Of a stretch of 64,000 bases of DNA, positions 26,414-35,379 are shown piece after piece (positions within the stretch are counted from its first letter, which is position 1; each line of letters opens with the position of its first letter). The stretch is from an uncultured Ignavibacteriota bacterium (GTDB taxonomy: Bacteria > Bacteroidota > Ignavibacteria > Palsa-1295), in assembly GCA_903900335.1 (NCBI GenBank), contig CAIUMP010000056.1:93020-157019 (forward strand). Reading direction: 5' to 3'. Under the pieces are notes generated by a model. The model had not been told where the DNA came from. It saw only the letters and a program-made list of their open reading frames with translations, and searched no databases. The position numbers and the translations under genes are program-made.

Positions 26414-27145
26414 ATGAAGAACTCACTCAATGCGTTACTCTTTTCGATCTCGATCGTGGCCGCCGCGGTGGTGCTGAGCGGGGCATGGAAGAAATCCCAC
26501 CCGACGCACGAATCCATTTCGGTAACGGGACTTGCAAATCAGAATTTCACTTCGGACTTGATCGTGTGGTTCGGTGATTTTACCGAGAAGGATCTAGTGC
26601 TAAAAGATGCGTATGAGAAGCTCAAGCATGATGCGGACATCGTACGCGAGCATTTGATTTCGAAAGGCGCAAAGCCGGAGGAGATCGTCTTCAGCTCTGT
26701 GGATATTAATCGCAAGTGGAAGACCGTTTTCGGCGCCGATGGCAAATCGCGTCAGGATGTCTTTGATGGGTATGAGCTTGTGCAACACGTGAAGCTGCAG
26801 TCGAGTGATGTGGATAAGGTAGAATTGATCTCTCGTGAAGTTACGGAGCTAATAAACAACGGCGTTGAACTCTACTCTCGGCAACCTTCCTACTATTACA
26901 CAAAGCTTTCCGATTTGAAGATCAAGATGCTTGCTGCCGCCACGGCAGATGCACGGAACCGTGCGGAGAAGATCGCAGAGAACTCGCACTCGTCACTTGG
27001 CAAACTTCGGAATGCTTCCATGGGGATCTTTCAGATCACGGGACAGAATTCGAATGAGGAATTCTCGGGTGGTGGCGCGTTCAATACGTCATCCAAGGCG
27101 AAAACGGCTTCGATCACTGTGCGGTTGGAGTTTGCTGTGGATTAA
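26414..27145 (+). CDS. SIMPL (DUF541) domain protein, membrane-anchored or exported
   Basis: 243 residues from the ATG at 26414. An N-terminal hydrophobic segment (LNALLFSISIVAAAVVLSGAW) is a signal anchor or signal peptide. The SIMPL/BP26-like domain follows: ESISVTGLANQNFTSDLIVW (beta strand), a helix with DIVREHLISKGAKPEEIVFS, the VFDGYELVQHVKLQSSD strand pair, a YTKLSDLKIKMLAAATADAR segment and AEKIAENSHSSLGKLRNA. Related BP26 assembles into ring-like channels in the periplasm; most family members are uncharacterised. It is the last gene before rpmH. Confidence 0.82.
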   Translation: MKNSLNALLFSISIVAAAVVLSGAWKKSHPTHESISVTGLANQNFTSDLIVWFGDFTEKDLVLKDAYEKLKHDADIVREHLISKGAKPEEIVFSSVDINRKWKTVFGADGKSRQDVFDGYELVQHVKLQSSDVDKVELISREVTELINNGVELYSRQPSYYYTKLSDLKIKMLAAATADARNRAEKIAENSHSSLGKLRNASMGIFQITGQNSNEEFSGGGAFNTSSKAKTASITVRLEFAVD

Positions 27146-27295
27146 GGAGTTATCCCCAAAAGGGTTGCGAAGTTAGAACCATTCACGGAGTTCTGTCTGT
27201 TAAGCGCCCCTGCTGGATAATCCGGGGCGATGTGCTCAGGAACGTGGATGATCGCTCATCCGTAGCAGCAAACAGACAAAGCAGGATTTTTACCG

Positions 27296-27448
27296 ATGAA
27301 AAGAACATTTCAGCCCAGCCGTCGCAAGCGGGCAAATAAGCATGGATTTCGCGCCCGCATGGCCACAAAGAATGGCCGCCGCGTGCTTGCATCGCGTCGT
27401 GCCAAGGGCCGCCACAAACTGACAACCTCCGACGAGCGGAAGTCATAA
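27296..27448 (+). CDS. rpmH: 50S ribosomal protein L34
   Basis: 50 residues: begins [20 protein letters not shown], continues [19 protein letters not shown], and ends with an [11 protein letters not shown] tail. This is the canonical L34 sequence with the invariant KRTFQPS start and HGFRARM core. The C-terminal TTSDER extension is slightly longer than the E. coli protein. L34 is part of the large ribosomal subunit near the exit tunnel. It is followed by a strong terminator (27504-27532) and then rnpA, the standard bacterial arrangement, although dnaA is not immediately upstream. Confidence 0.97.
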   Translation: MKRTFQPSRRKRANKHGFRARMATKNGRRVLASRRAKGRHKLTTSDERKS

Positions 27449-27503
27449 GCATTGGCCCAGTCTGCTGCTTCTGTGGCAGCTTGACGCATTTAGCTTTCTT
27501 AGG

Positions 27504-27532
27504 AGCACCCGAATTCCATTCGGGTGCTTTTT
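27504..27532 (+). terminator. rho-independent terminator after rpmH
   Basis: Stem AGCACCCGAAT (27504-27514) and ATTCGGGTGCT (27518-27528), a TCC loop, then a TTTTT run. It lies 55 bases after the rpmH stop codon and before the rnpA start. Confidence 0.85.
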
Positions 27533-27577
27533 GTTCTTAGAGGCGAATTCCCGAATTTTCAGACAGAGCTCATTCGA

Positions 27578-28075
27578 ATGGCCGACGAAGGCAACCGCGT
27601 TTCTCCCGACCGCCGACATTCGTTGTCCGGCAGGAAGAACTTGGATTGGTTCTTCGCGAATCGGAAATGGGTTCGGAATACAGGGAACAGTGTTGTCGAG
27701 GCGGCATGGGCAACGCGAGATTTGCCGCAGGACGAGGCGGCGCTTCGTTTCCTCTTCCTTGCAGCCAAGCGCTCCTACAAACTTGCTCACGACCGCAATC
27801 AGATCAAGCGGTGGCTGCGCGCAGCAGTGACGGAGGCATCCGGCTTTGCGGAGTTGGAGCAAGTGATGGCCGAACGTGGTCAGCAGGTTCTGCTGATGCT
27901 CCGCATCGCTCAGCCAATTCCGGAAATGAGCTGGGAGCTGATTCTAAAGGAGGTAGTTTCTGTTGTCTTACAAATCTCCAAGCGCAGCATCACTGCTTCA
28001 GCCCCACCTACAGGCCGTGCTATGACATTAGTTAAGAAGAAGGACAGGGGTCCTCTCCCGGAGATTCAATCCTAG
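27578..28075 (+). CDS. rnpA: ribonuclease P protein component
   Basis: 165 residues from the ATG at 27578; the earlier in-frame GTG (27524) lies inside the rpmH terminator. The RNR signature appears as [20 protein letters not shown], then AVTEASGF, which fits the family pattern K-x4-A-x2-RN-x-IKR. The aromatic cleft region is at [13 protein letters not shown]. The C-terminus is some 40-50 residues longer than usual and ends with [13 protein letters not shown]. The protein binds the catalytic RNase P RNA and helps process tRNA 5' ends. Its position after rpmH and 17 bases before yidD confirms the call despite divergence. Confidence 0.9.
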   Translation: MADEGNRVSPDRRHSLSGRKNLDWFFANRKWVRNTGNSVVEAAWATRDLPQDEAALRFLFLAAKRSYKLAHDRNQIKRWLRAAVTEASGFAELEQVMAERGQQVLLMLRIAQPIPEMSWELILKEVVSVVLQISKRSITASAPPTGRAMTLVKKKDRGPLPEIQS

Positions 28076-28092
28076 CAAGCACCCTTTACGAC

Positions 28093-28302
28093 ATGCGGGC
28101 GATCTTCATCTTCCTAATTCGTATTTATCAGCGGCTGATATCGCCGCTCTTCCCACCATCCTGCCGTTTTGTACCGACGTGCTCGGAGTATTCGGCGCAA
28201 GCCATTCAGAAATTTGGAGTTGTGCGGGGTGTCTGGCTGGGGATAAAGCGAATTTCTAAGTGCCACCCATTACACAAGGGTGGCTATGATCCTGTTCCAT
28301 AA
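28093..28302 (+). CDS. yidD: membrane protein insertion efficiency factor YidD
   Basis: 69 residues. The conserved sequence runs [51 protein letters not shown] and HKGGYDPVP, matching the YidD family throughout, including the CRF-PTCS-Y and RC-P motifs (here KCHP). It is a small amphipathic inner-membrane-associated protein that aids YidC-dependent membrane insertion. It follows rnpA as in most bacteria. The expected next gene, yidC, is absent; a small membrane protein gene is there instead. Confidence 0.95.
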   Translation: MRAIFIFLIRIYQRLISPLFPPSCRFVPTCSEYSAQAIQKFGVVRGVWLGIKRISKCHPLHKGGYDPVP

Positions 28303-28450
28303 TGCAAACTCATTCTCTTCCCTAAATCCTGTTTTCTATCTCTTTTGGTTTCAATTCCATGAACTGAACGATTCCGATTAACATTGTACTAAAGGACGGG
28401 ATGTTCCGTCGCCCCATGAGCCTGTTGTCCGAGTAATTTCCCAAAGTGTT

Positions 28451-28714
28451 ATGATGTCACGAACCGTAAGTATTCGGCTGATCGCTGTGGCCTTGTTGAT
28501 CGCTGCAGCGGACATTGCGCTCGCCGTCTTCAAGGTGTTTGGCGGCGAATACGGGTGGTTAGATTATGCTGTGATCGCACTCGTCGCTGTCATCTTCCTT
28601 GCTGCAGCTCTGCTTCGCGGAAGGGATCGAGCGGAAGAAGTGCAGGCTGCGAAATCAGTTCGCAACTCCTTCCTAAAGCACAAGTGGGAGCAAAAGTACC
28701 GCCGCGAGTGGTAA
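28451..28714 (+). CDS. small two-helix membrane protein, function unknown
   Basis: 87 residues starting at ATG 28451 or the adjacent ATG 28454. Two hydrophobic helices (IRLIAVALLIAAADIALAVF and YAVIALVAVIFLAAALL) are followed by a basic, amphipathic cytosolic tail ending KHKWEQKYRREW. No family is recognised. It sits where yidC would normally follow yidD, but it lacks any YidC feature. The stop codon lies in one arm of a hairpin shared with the convergent neighbour. Confidence 0.6.
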   Translation: MMSRTVSIRLIAVALLIAAADIALAVFKVFGGEYGWLDYAVIALVAVIFLAAALLRGRDRAEEVQAAKSVRNSFLKHKWEQKYRREW

Positions 28715-28760
28715 GCCCTTGTTCACTCTAATCTTTGACGACTTCGGATTAGCGGCTTAC
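28711..28760. terminator. hairpin spanning both stop codons of convergent genes
   Basis: GTAAGCC (28711-28717) pairs with GGCTTAC (28754-28760), and inside it CTAATC (28728-28733) pairs with GATTAG (28747-28752). The outer arms contain the stop codons of both convergent genes. There is no long U-tract, so its role as a bidirectional terminator is tentative. Confidence 0.45.
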
Positions 28761-31700
28761 TTTACGACGATCATTGTCTTCTCATCACGTAGCGTGCTGA
28801 TGCCGTCTGACCATACCGTGATGTAGTGATAAACTCCACTTGGCAGAGCGCCTGCATCAAGCTCTATCTTTTTCCGTCCTGCCTCAACGTTGTCGTCGAA
28901 TGGAACGAGAACACGCTCACCAAGCTCGTTTAGGATCTGGATCTCTACATGTCCCGGCGACCCGATCTCCAGTTCGATCGCAGTTCGAGGATTGAAGGGA
29001 TTGGGGGAGTTCTGTGCAACCTTGATCCAACTTGGCTTGAGAGCGAATTGCTCACTCGTATCACACTGTTCGATCCGTATTTGTCCATCCGAGACGGAGG
29101 AGAGCGTTGCGGGTGAAGTTCCGAACGAAGCGTTAACAAGATGTATTGCCGCCGTACTTGTGCTTGGCAACAAGATCTCAAACGGCAGAGTAGCAACAAG
29201 TGTCTTGCCACTGAGCGGAGAAGAGTAGGTCGCTGTGACCTCTCTATCACCAAAAGAATATTGCTTAACGGAGAAGACTGGCGCGGCGCTTCCGCCTGCC
29301 GGCGCAATGCTATTACCCGCCGAGGCCTGGGGCGTCTTCATATCCAACTGCATCGGGTCGAAGGTGACACGGAATGTCAGACTTGTGATCGCCGCGGGGG
29401 TAACGTCGTTGAGCGTGCGCACAGCGGTTTGAACGATCTGTCCGGGTCTTCCGGAGACCGTATCCAGTGTCAGTTGAACTGCAACGGGCTGTCCTTTACC
29501 AGACCCGCTAAGAGTTGCGATGGTGGAGGTACCCGCGCTATTAGTCACCTGTAGTTGTGCCGTTTGATTACCCGAAGAGCCTGGCACAAAACGAACACAG
29601 ATCGTCGCGAACTGGCTATCGGCCAGGATGGTCGCGTTCGAAACAGAAGTGATCTTAAACGATCCGCTCCCCGTACCAACGATGGACATGGTTCCGAGAT
29701 CAATACCCACGCACGAGTAATTCGTAATGCGGAGGCAAGTGTCCTTGCTCGAATCGCCAACGTTCACCGAGCTAAAGCTCACGTTCGTATCCAGTGCGGT
29801 AATTTTTGGAGGAGATGATAAGCGGCCTGTTATCGGAATATCGATCGGCGCTATTCCCTGATACTGAAGCTCAAGAATAGCATACGCGGTGTCAGGCGTG
29901 ATCGAACTCACTGAGACCTTAACGGAGTCGCTTGCTCCAGGAGCTACGCTGTCATGCGGGTATTGTGCGATAGTGAAGTTTTTCGAAACAAGGAATTTGG
30001 CGCTGATCAGTTTCAATACGCCTGTACCCTTATTGTCAATATGCACTGTGCTGGTCGAAGTCACCCCTGTTCGTAGACAGCCGAAGTCAACACCAGTTGG
30101 ATTGACAAGTAGCGATACTCGCTCGCCGTTACCGCGCACCATGAACGTTGTGCTGGTCGTGTGATTCGTATCGAGTCGCGTGATCTGCGAAACCGTATTG
30201 GTATCCGTAGGACAGAAGCGTAACTTGACTTTGCCAGAAGCGCCGGGTGCGAGGAGTAGCGGGTCGGCGCTCTGATACGAGAAAGGCGGTTGGAAGCTCT
30301 TCGCCCCAGTTACTACCAGCGTATCTTGGGCGGAGTTCCAAACGACGATATCCGTGTCCTTGCAAGCACCAACGCTAACCGTCCCGAAGTCAATTACTGG
30401 TGGGATGTTCAGGATACCCTCGCCAGTGTAGGCCAGTAGCTGAACGGCCTGATCGGTCGGGAGATGTGTGTGGAAGTTGAGACTACCCTGCCAAGCATTG
30501 GGGCCCGGGGAGCAGAAGCGCACTCCGATGCGGAGGGTGTCTCCCGGAGCCAGAACAAACCCGGTACTCGGGGAGAGTAAGATAAAATTGTTGTTCGTGA
30601 TCGATGGAGCATCCACCAACAGTGTATCATTGCCAGTGTTGTAGACAAAGAATGACGAGTCTTTACACGTGCCTTTGGTCACGTGACCAAAATTGAAGGG
30701 CGACTTCATTGTAAGTATTCCCTTCTTCAGAGGAAGAGGACGTGCGTCCCCTTTCAGAATCACCACAACCGCTGTTGGATTATCTGAATTGATCGAGTCC
30801 GGTGTCTGATACGCGATCGTATCCGTCGGACAGAAGCGAATGTGAAGCGTGAAGTTCGAGTTCTCGGCGATGGTGATCGGCACACCGTTGATTGCCGTGA
30901 AGGCCGGGTTCGGCAAGATAAACCTCGTGATGGTCAGTGGACCAGTGCCCGTATTAGCGATCGTGAATGTTGTGTCTTTGCAGGAGTCCTTTTGGACTCT
31001 GCCGAAGTTGATGGTGTCGGGCACTGAAACCATCGGCTGAACCGCACAACCCTTTAGCTGAACGAGCACTTGAACGTCATTCGTACCAATGTGCAACGTG
31101 TCGGACATCGGGCACTTGAGAACTGTCGGGCAAAACGACAGTGTCACGGAAAGCGAATCTCCTATCTTCACCGTCTTAGGAGGAGTTGGTGACTTGAGCA
31201 AGAATTGTCCAGCATCTGCTCCAGTAATGGAGAGCTGGTTGACGTCCAAATCGGACTTGCCGACGGAGTAAATTTGGAAAGTCGTGTCGTGCGAGCACTT
31301 ACCCACGGCGATTTTGCCGAAGTCGATCACCGTTGTCTTCGAGAGTACTTTTGCAGGTCCGGGTATCTTGGCGATCATGCCGCTTGTGTGCGTCATCATT
31401 TGCAGCACTCCAGAGGTGTCTGCTTGGAGTGCGACAATGTAGATTTCCGTATCGGCGGCTCCCTTATGCATCTCTAACTTACCCGACGACCACTTCCAAC
31501 TATGGCTCACGGGGTCTTTGGACGGAGTCACGTCAATGAGATACCACGTCGATTCGTTGGGCCAGGCAGTCCATACCTGCACGGGCAAGGTATCGGAGCT
31601 GTTGTCCCACCCACACCCGTGGCCGATGATCTCGAAAGAATCCTTGCTAAAAACGACTCTCTGCACGGAAGGACCAGTAAAGTCCTTATTGCTCGAATAG

Positions 31701-33178
31701 TAGTTCGAGCTTGAACCGACAGCATTTGAAACATACCCGTCAATCCTCACTCTGCCGAGACCACCAGTACCACCATTGGAATTAGAATTCGAGCTTGTAC
31801 CACCCGATCCGCCAATGACAGAAATTGCGCCGTTAGCACCGATGACAATAGAATCCCGAGCTCCAATGGAAACTGTACCGCCCGAGCCTCCGCCACCAGC
31901 TGCTGCCGATTGAAATGATGCCGGGACGGCGTTCGACCCAGAGCCGCCGTTCGAAGTGATTGCGCTGCTACTTCCACTGCCCATCGTGAGGGTTGAGAAG
32001 CTTGTTAATTCGATCGCGCCACCACCGCCTCCACCAGAACCGCCTTTGGATCCACCAAAGAAAGAAACATACGTTACGTTTCCTGCACCCCCGCCTGATC
32101 CACCGGCTAATGGCACGAGCAATTCATTTCCGTTCGCTCGTCCATGGTTGTCCCCCGCTCCGTCTCCTTTGGTCCCATCTGTGGCGAACCCACCACCGCC
32201 GCCGCCGTAATCCGCGGAGTAACTGCTCGTACTTCCGCCACCACTTCCACCGCCAAACCCGCCGGCAACACTCGGCTGGTTCCAACTTATCGTCCCGCTG
32301 TGCCCGAACGGATGACCGGTGCCACCGCCGCCTCCATCGTCGCCGCTCGAAACGTAGTGCTCTCCATCACCACCACTAATACCGGTCATCGACTGTCCTC
32401 CGGTTGGATCAGTAGGCACACCACCGCTTCCCAAACCTCCGCAGGCAAGGTTTGTTGCGTCTCCGCCTCCGCCAGTGAATCCGTTGCCGCCGACAGCAGG
32501 ATAGCCACCACCACCGCCGCCACCGCCGGGACCACCATTGCCGCCGCTGACACCAGTAGTAGCATTCAAACCATTGGCACTAAGCGTTGCGTTGATGAGC
32601 CGAATTGGCCCTTTGGAAAGAATGCGGAGCGGGAGAAATGCTTGATTACCGGGCGTCACGAGATCAGGATCGCCGGTGGGACAGGAGTAGATCCCGTTTT
32701 GAAGGATCATCGAATCGACGATCATCGTATTGCGAACGCTGCGTGGCACAAGCGGTGCTTGACCGATGACCCCGCCGCCCGTGAGCGTGCCGAGATGGCC
32801 TGGAAGCCGGACGCTGAAATTAACGGGAGCACTCTGACCTGCCGAGTTCACTACCTGAAGCTGAATCGTCGTTCCGTCCGGAGCACTTTCCTCAATGAGG
32901 AGCATCTGCTGGATCACCATACCGTTGTTGCTAACGATAGAGGGTCCCAATCGGACGAACGCGGAGTCACTAGCAACAACTAAGCGAACAATCTCTCCGG
33001 GACTCAGCGTACCATCTTTCGTATCAAAGTTTTGAGGCTTGTTGTAAGGCGAAATGAACTCTACGGCGACGCACATTCCTGGCGCGCCAGCATCGGGCGT
33101 GATATAGCTCACCACAGGTTGCGCCTGAGCGGCGAAGCCGAGCATGAGGAGAATACCGACAAGTGCGAGTCGACGCAT
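28757..33178 (-). CDS. 1473-residue surface protein: Gly-rich region, six ASH-like repeats, cohesin-like domain, T9SS tail
   Basis: The start at ATG 33178 gives the signal peptide MRRLALVGILLMLGFAAQAQ; the frame upstream is open but not protein-like. Residues ~20-200 are beta-rich and ~210-510 extremely Gly-rich (SGGNGGPGGGGGGGGYPAVG type). Residues ~640-1245 hold six ~100-residue 'choice-of-anchor D'/ASH-like repeats, each opening with xVDFGxVxVGxCxDT. A cohesin-like module (LTFRVTFDPMQLDMKTP) follows. The end (NSPNPFNPRTAIELEIGSPG ... LNELGERV ... DEKTMIVVK) is a sorting domain. Five repeats keep a Cys pair (G-x-C and F-C-P, or CVRF in the last), probably a disulfide. It is the last gene of the TIR/STAND/OmpA run, 67 bases behind ompA. 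Confidence 0.82.
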   Translation of the reverse strand: MRRLALVGILLMLGFAAQAQPVVSYITPDAGAPGMCVAVEFISPYNKPQNFDTKDGTLSPGEIVRLVVASDSAFVRLGPSIVSNNGMVIQQMLLIEESAPDGTTIQLQVVNSAGQSAPVNFSVRLPGHLGTLTGGGVIGQAPLVPRSVRNTMIVDSMILQNGIYSCPTGDPDLVTPGNQAFLPLRILSKGPIRLINATLSANGLNATTGVSGGNGGPGGGGGGGGYPAVGGNGFTGGGGDATNLACGGLGSGGVPTDPTGGQSMTGISGGDGEHYVSSGDDGGGGGTGHPFGHSGTISWNQPSVAGGFGGGSGGGSTSSYSADYGGGGGGFATDGTKGDGAGDNHGRANGNELLVPLAGGSGGGAGNVTYVSFFGGSKGGSGGGGGGAIELTSFSTLTMGSGSSSAITSNGGSGSNAVPASFQSAAAGGGGSGGTVSIGARDSIVIGANGAISVIGGSGGTSSNSNSNGGTGGLGRVRIDGYVSNAVGSSSNYYSSNKDFTGPSVQRVVFSKDSFEIIGHGCGWDNSSDTLPVQVWTAWPNESTWYLIDVTPSKDPVSHSWKWSSGKLEMHKGAADTEIYIVALQADTSGVLQMMTHTSGMIAKIPGPAKVLSKTTVIDFGKIAVGKCSHDTTFQIYSVGKSDLDVNQLSITGADAGQFLLKSPTPPKTVKIGDSLSVTLSFCPTVLKCPMSDTLHIGTNDVQVLVQLKGCAVQPMVSVPDTINFGRVQKDSCKDTTFTIANTGTGPLTITRFILPNPAFTAINGVPITIAENSNFTLHIRFCPTDTIAYQTPDSINSDNPTAVVVILKGDARPLPLKKGILTMKSPFNFGHVTKGTCKDSSFFVYNTGNDTLLVDAPSITNNNFILLSPSTGFVLAPGDTLRIGVRFCSPGPNAWQGSLNFHTHLPTDQAVQLLAYTGEGILNIPPVIDFGTVSVGACKDTDIVVWNSAQDTLVVTGAKSFQPPFSYQSADPLLLAPGASGKVKLRFCPTDTNTVSQITRLDTNHTTSTTFMVRGNGERVSLLVNPTGVDFGCLRTGVTSTSTVHIDNKGTGVLKLISAKFLVSKNFTIAQYPHDSVAPGASDSVKVSVSSITPDTAYAILELQYQGIAPIDIPITGRLSSPPKITALDTNVSFSSVNVGDSSKDTCLRITNYSCVGIDLGTMSIVGTGSGSFKITSVSNATILADSQFATICVRFVPGSSGNQTAQLQVTNSAGTSTIATLSGSGKGQPVAVQLTLDTVSGRPGQIVQTAVRTLNDVTPAAITSLTFRVTFDPMQLDMKTPQASAGNSIAPAGGSAAPVFSVKQYSFGDREVTATYSSPLSGKTLVATLPFEILLPSTSTAAIHLVNASFGTSPATLSSVSDGQIRIEQCDTSEQFALKPSWIKVAQNSPNPFNPRTAIELEIGSPGHVEIQILNELGERVLVPFDDNVEAGRKKIELDAGALPSGVYHYITVWSDGISTLRDEKTMIVVK

Positions 33179-33245
33179 AAAGTGTATAGTTGAACAGGCA
33201 CGGCACGGGATGTGGTTCGTCCTCGCAGCCTGGTAGTGATGCCTT

Positions 33246-35306
33246 CTACTGGATCGGCTTCTCCAGCTGTACAAACACGGTTCTTGATAGGAAGCGGCCT
33301 TCCGGTTGGCGATTGTCAACAAGATTCAGCTGCCCCTCGCCCTGCGTATCGAAGGAGACAGAGGATGCCTTCTGTCCAAGCGCCGATCTCAAAGCAGCCT
33401 CGACGGCCTTCGCGCGTGCTTCCGAAAGTTGTTGGTTGTGCGTTCGTTCACCAGTGATGTCTGTGTAGCCGCGAATCTGGATCTTATCGTTCTCCGTCAC
33501 AGAACGAGCAATGTCCGCGATCACATGTTGACTGCGAATATCAAGCTCGGCCCTGTCGAATTCAAACGTGATAAGATTATAGCGCTCGATGATCTTGTCC
33601 TTAACTCGCTCCTGCCGCTTCTTCTTGATCGTGATCTGCTCCAAATGTGCACTGTCACTTGCCTCGGCGACAGAGCCATTGCTATCGGTGAGCATCAAGG
33701 TGGCAACCATCGCGGTATCGGAGGTTGGGAGTTCTTCTGGCCGAGGCCGCCAATCCTGAACCGCGGTTGCACTGCTGAAATAGTAAAGACCTCGGCTGCC
33801 TTGATGCAAGAGCAACGTATTCTTCACAAGTGGGAGCCGCGATTGCAACGATACTCGCAATCGGATCTTCGGTGGATTCATCGTGCGGTCGATCGTCTGT
33901 GCCGTCAGAGGATCAAGAAAATTCGCATCCGTCGATGTGACCTCCACTCTTCGATTCTCCTCTGTTCCTTCCTTTGTCTCCGATGATGATGCATTTCTGG
34001 GAAGCTCTAGCGCCTCCGTCCTGATTCGCTTAGGATCGATGCCCCACGTTGTAGAGAGATACTGCTTCACACTTTCAGCACGGCGTTTCGAGAGCTCCAT
34101 GCCGCCTGCTTCGTGCCCATCGTTGGACCCTGAGAGCGTAATCCTGATCGTAGGATTATCGTGAAGACGCTTACCAAGAATGTTCAGGACGTCGTAATAG
34201 ACTTCGATCGAACTGTGACCTGACAATGTCGAAGTGGGATCGAAGGCCACTACGCTATCGGCATTAAGCGAATGATAGCGCACAGGCAGCGTTGAACTTC
34301 CTGAATCGAAGAAGATATAGCTGAGTGTAGGATACGACTCCAATCGCACGAATTCTTCCACACGCAATTGTGGCTCCGGCATTTCTACTTCCGCCCCGGT
34401 TGAATCTACACCTACGCCGGAGATCTTCACGCGTGCACTGATCTCGCTGCGAGGCCTCTCGGGTGGTGGCGGAGGAGGCGGTGGCTCGACATGCACAACT
34501 TCGATCTCCCGTTCATGCGCGATATTGAATTTGATGGAGGCTCCCAGCGCAACCGTCGTCACCCGCCAGCGATAATCCGAGCGAACACTGTTGACCGGCA
34601 CGCAAACGGAAAGCTCCGGCGCTAGCATTACCTTCTCTGAAAGTGGCATGTCCAATGAGGCTCCAAGCGAGACGGAGGCAAGCAAACTTGTGCTGTTTGG
34701 TATCTGGCCGCTTCCCAGTGTTCGTATTTGTGTCTTCTCCGGACTAAAGACAGCGTACGGAGGATCCGTGATCGCTTCGGTTTGATTCGCGTCACGTGTC
34801 AGGAGATAACTCAGACTTGGTCCTCCGAATAAGAACAATCGGGAGGTGAGTGGATACTTTACAAAGAGGTCAGCTCCGAGGGCTAACAGGCTTGCATCGA
34901 GTTTGTGTGTGCGGGTCACAGGAACGAGTGAGCTATCAACGGGTGACCGTGTATTGGCGGGGTCGATCGCTGGAGTAGAGATCAGCGCACCAAGGCCCGC
35001 GAAATGAATCCGGGGAGCGATCCAAAGGGAAGATGTCGGCTCACCGAGCGGCATCTCAAAAGTGAGGAATCCGCTCGGGAGGATGCTTGTGCCACTCTGG
35101 AACACACCGCAAAGTGTATCGCCGCGGTAGACAGGTACGTTCAGGTCATGGAAATTCATCCCAGCAGTGATCCCGCCGCCGAGATATCTAGGTGGAGTTT
35201 GGGCGCGTGGCGACGTCAACGAGAGGGCGATCCAGATAAGGCTGAAGAGTAGCGACCGACAGGTCGCTACTATCGGACGAGCAGGAAAGCGGGCCGGTAA
35301 TGTCAT
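33246..35306 (-). CDS. outer-membrane protein with two OmpA-like peptidoglycan-binding domains
   Basis: 686 residues with an N-terminal export signal (SLLFSLIWIALSLTSPRAQ). Residues ~40-265 look like an outer-membrane beta-barrel. A proline run (275-282) links to the periplasmic part. The first OmpA-like domain is ~327-458 (LSYIFFDSGSSTLPV ... LSKRRAESVKQYL ... EENRRVEV) and the second ~570-686 (ITFEFDRAELDIRSQ ... IQIRGYTDITGE ... LSEARAKAVEAAL). The second keeps the Asp/Arg pattern that binds diaminopimelate; the first is more diverged. A 9-bp hairpin (35249-35270) lies in the signal-peptide codons. It is 73 bases downstream of the STAND gene and probably in the same transcript. Confidence 0.85.
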   Translation of the reverse strand: MTLPARFPARPIVATCRSLLFSLIWIALSLTSPRAQTPPRYLGGGITAGMNFHDLNVPVYRGDTLCGVFQSGTSILPSGFLTFEMPLGEPTSSLWIAPRIHFAGLGALISTPAIDPANTRSPVDSSLVPVTRTHKLDASLLALGADLFVKYPLTSRLFLFGGPSLSYLLTRDANQTEAITDPPYAVFSPEKTQIRTLGSGQIPNSTSLLASVSLGASLDMPLSEKVMLAPELSVCVPVNSVRSDYRWRVTTVALGASIKFNIAHEREIEVVHVEPPPPPPPPERPRSEISARVKISGVGVDSTGAEVEMPEPQLRVEEFVRLESYPTLSYIFFDSGSSTLPVRYHSLNADSVVAFDPTSTLSGHSSIEVYYDVLNILGKRLHDNPTIRITLSGSNDGHEAGGMELSKRRAESVKQYLSTTWGIDPKRIRTEALELPRNASSSETKEGTEENRRVEVTSTDANFLDPLTAQTIDRTMNPPKIRLRVSLQSRLPLVKNTLLLHQGSRGLYYFSSATAVQDWRPRPEELPTSDTAMVATLMLTDSNGSVAEASDSAHLEQITIKKKRQERVKDKIIERYNLITFEFDRAELDIRSQHVIADIARSVTENDKIQIRGYTDITGERTHNQQLSEARAKAVEAALRSALGQKASSVSFDTQGEGQLNLVDNRQPEGRFLSRTVFVQLEKPIQ
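35249..35270. repeat. 9-bp perfect hairpin inside the signal-peptide codons of the OmpA gene
   Basis: Arms GTAGCGACC (35249-35257) and GGTCGCTAC (35262-35270) enclose a GACA loop. They encode the V-A-T-C-R-S-L segment at residues 13-19. It looks like a REP-type palindrome captured by the coding sequence, or a local control of ompA translation. Confidence 0.6.
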
Positions 35307-35379
35307 AAGGGGTTAACGAACCGGTAAAGGATTTCGTCCTAGGATTTCGGATCAAAATTGTTCGCCGGAACTGCTGAGC

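Noticed and set aside
32000..32570. Plus-strand frames through the Gly-rich codons
   Set aside because: These Pro/Arg/Ala/His-rich frames are reverse readings of GGN glycine codons in the 1473-residue gene.
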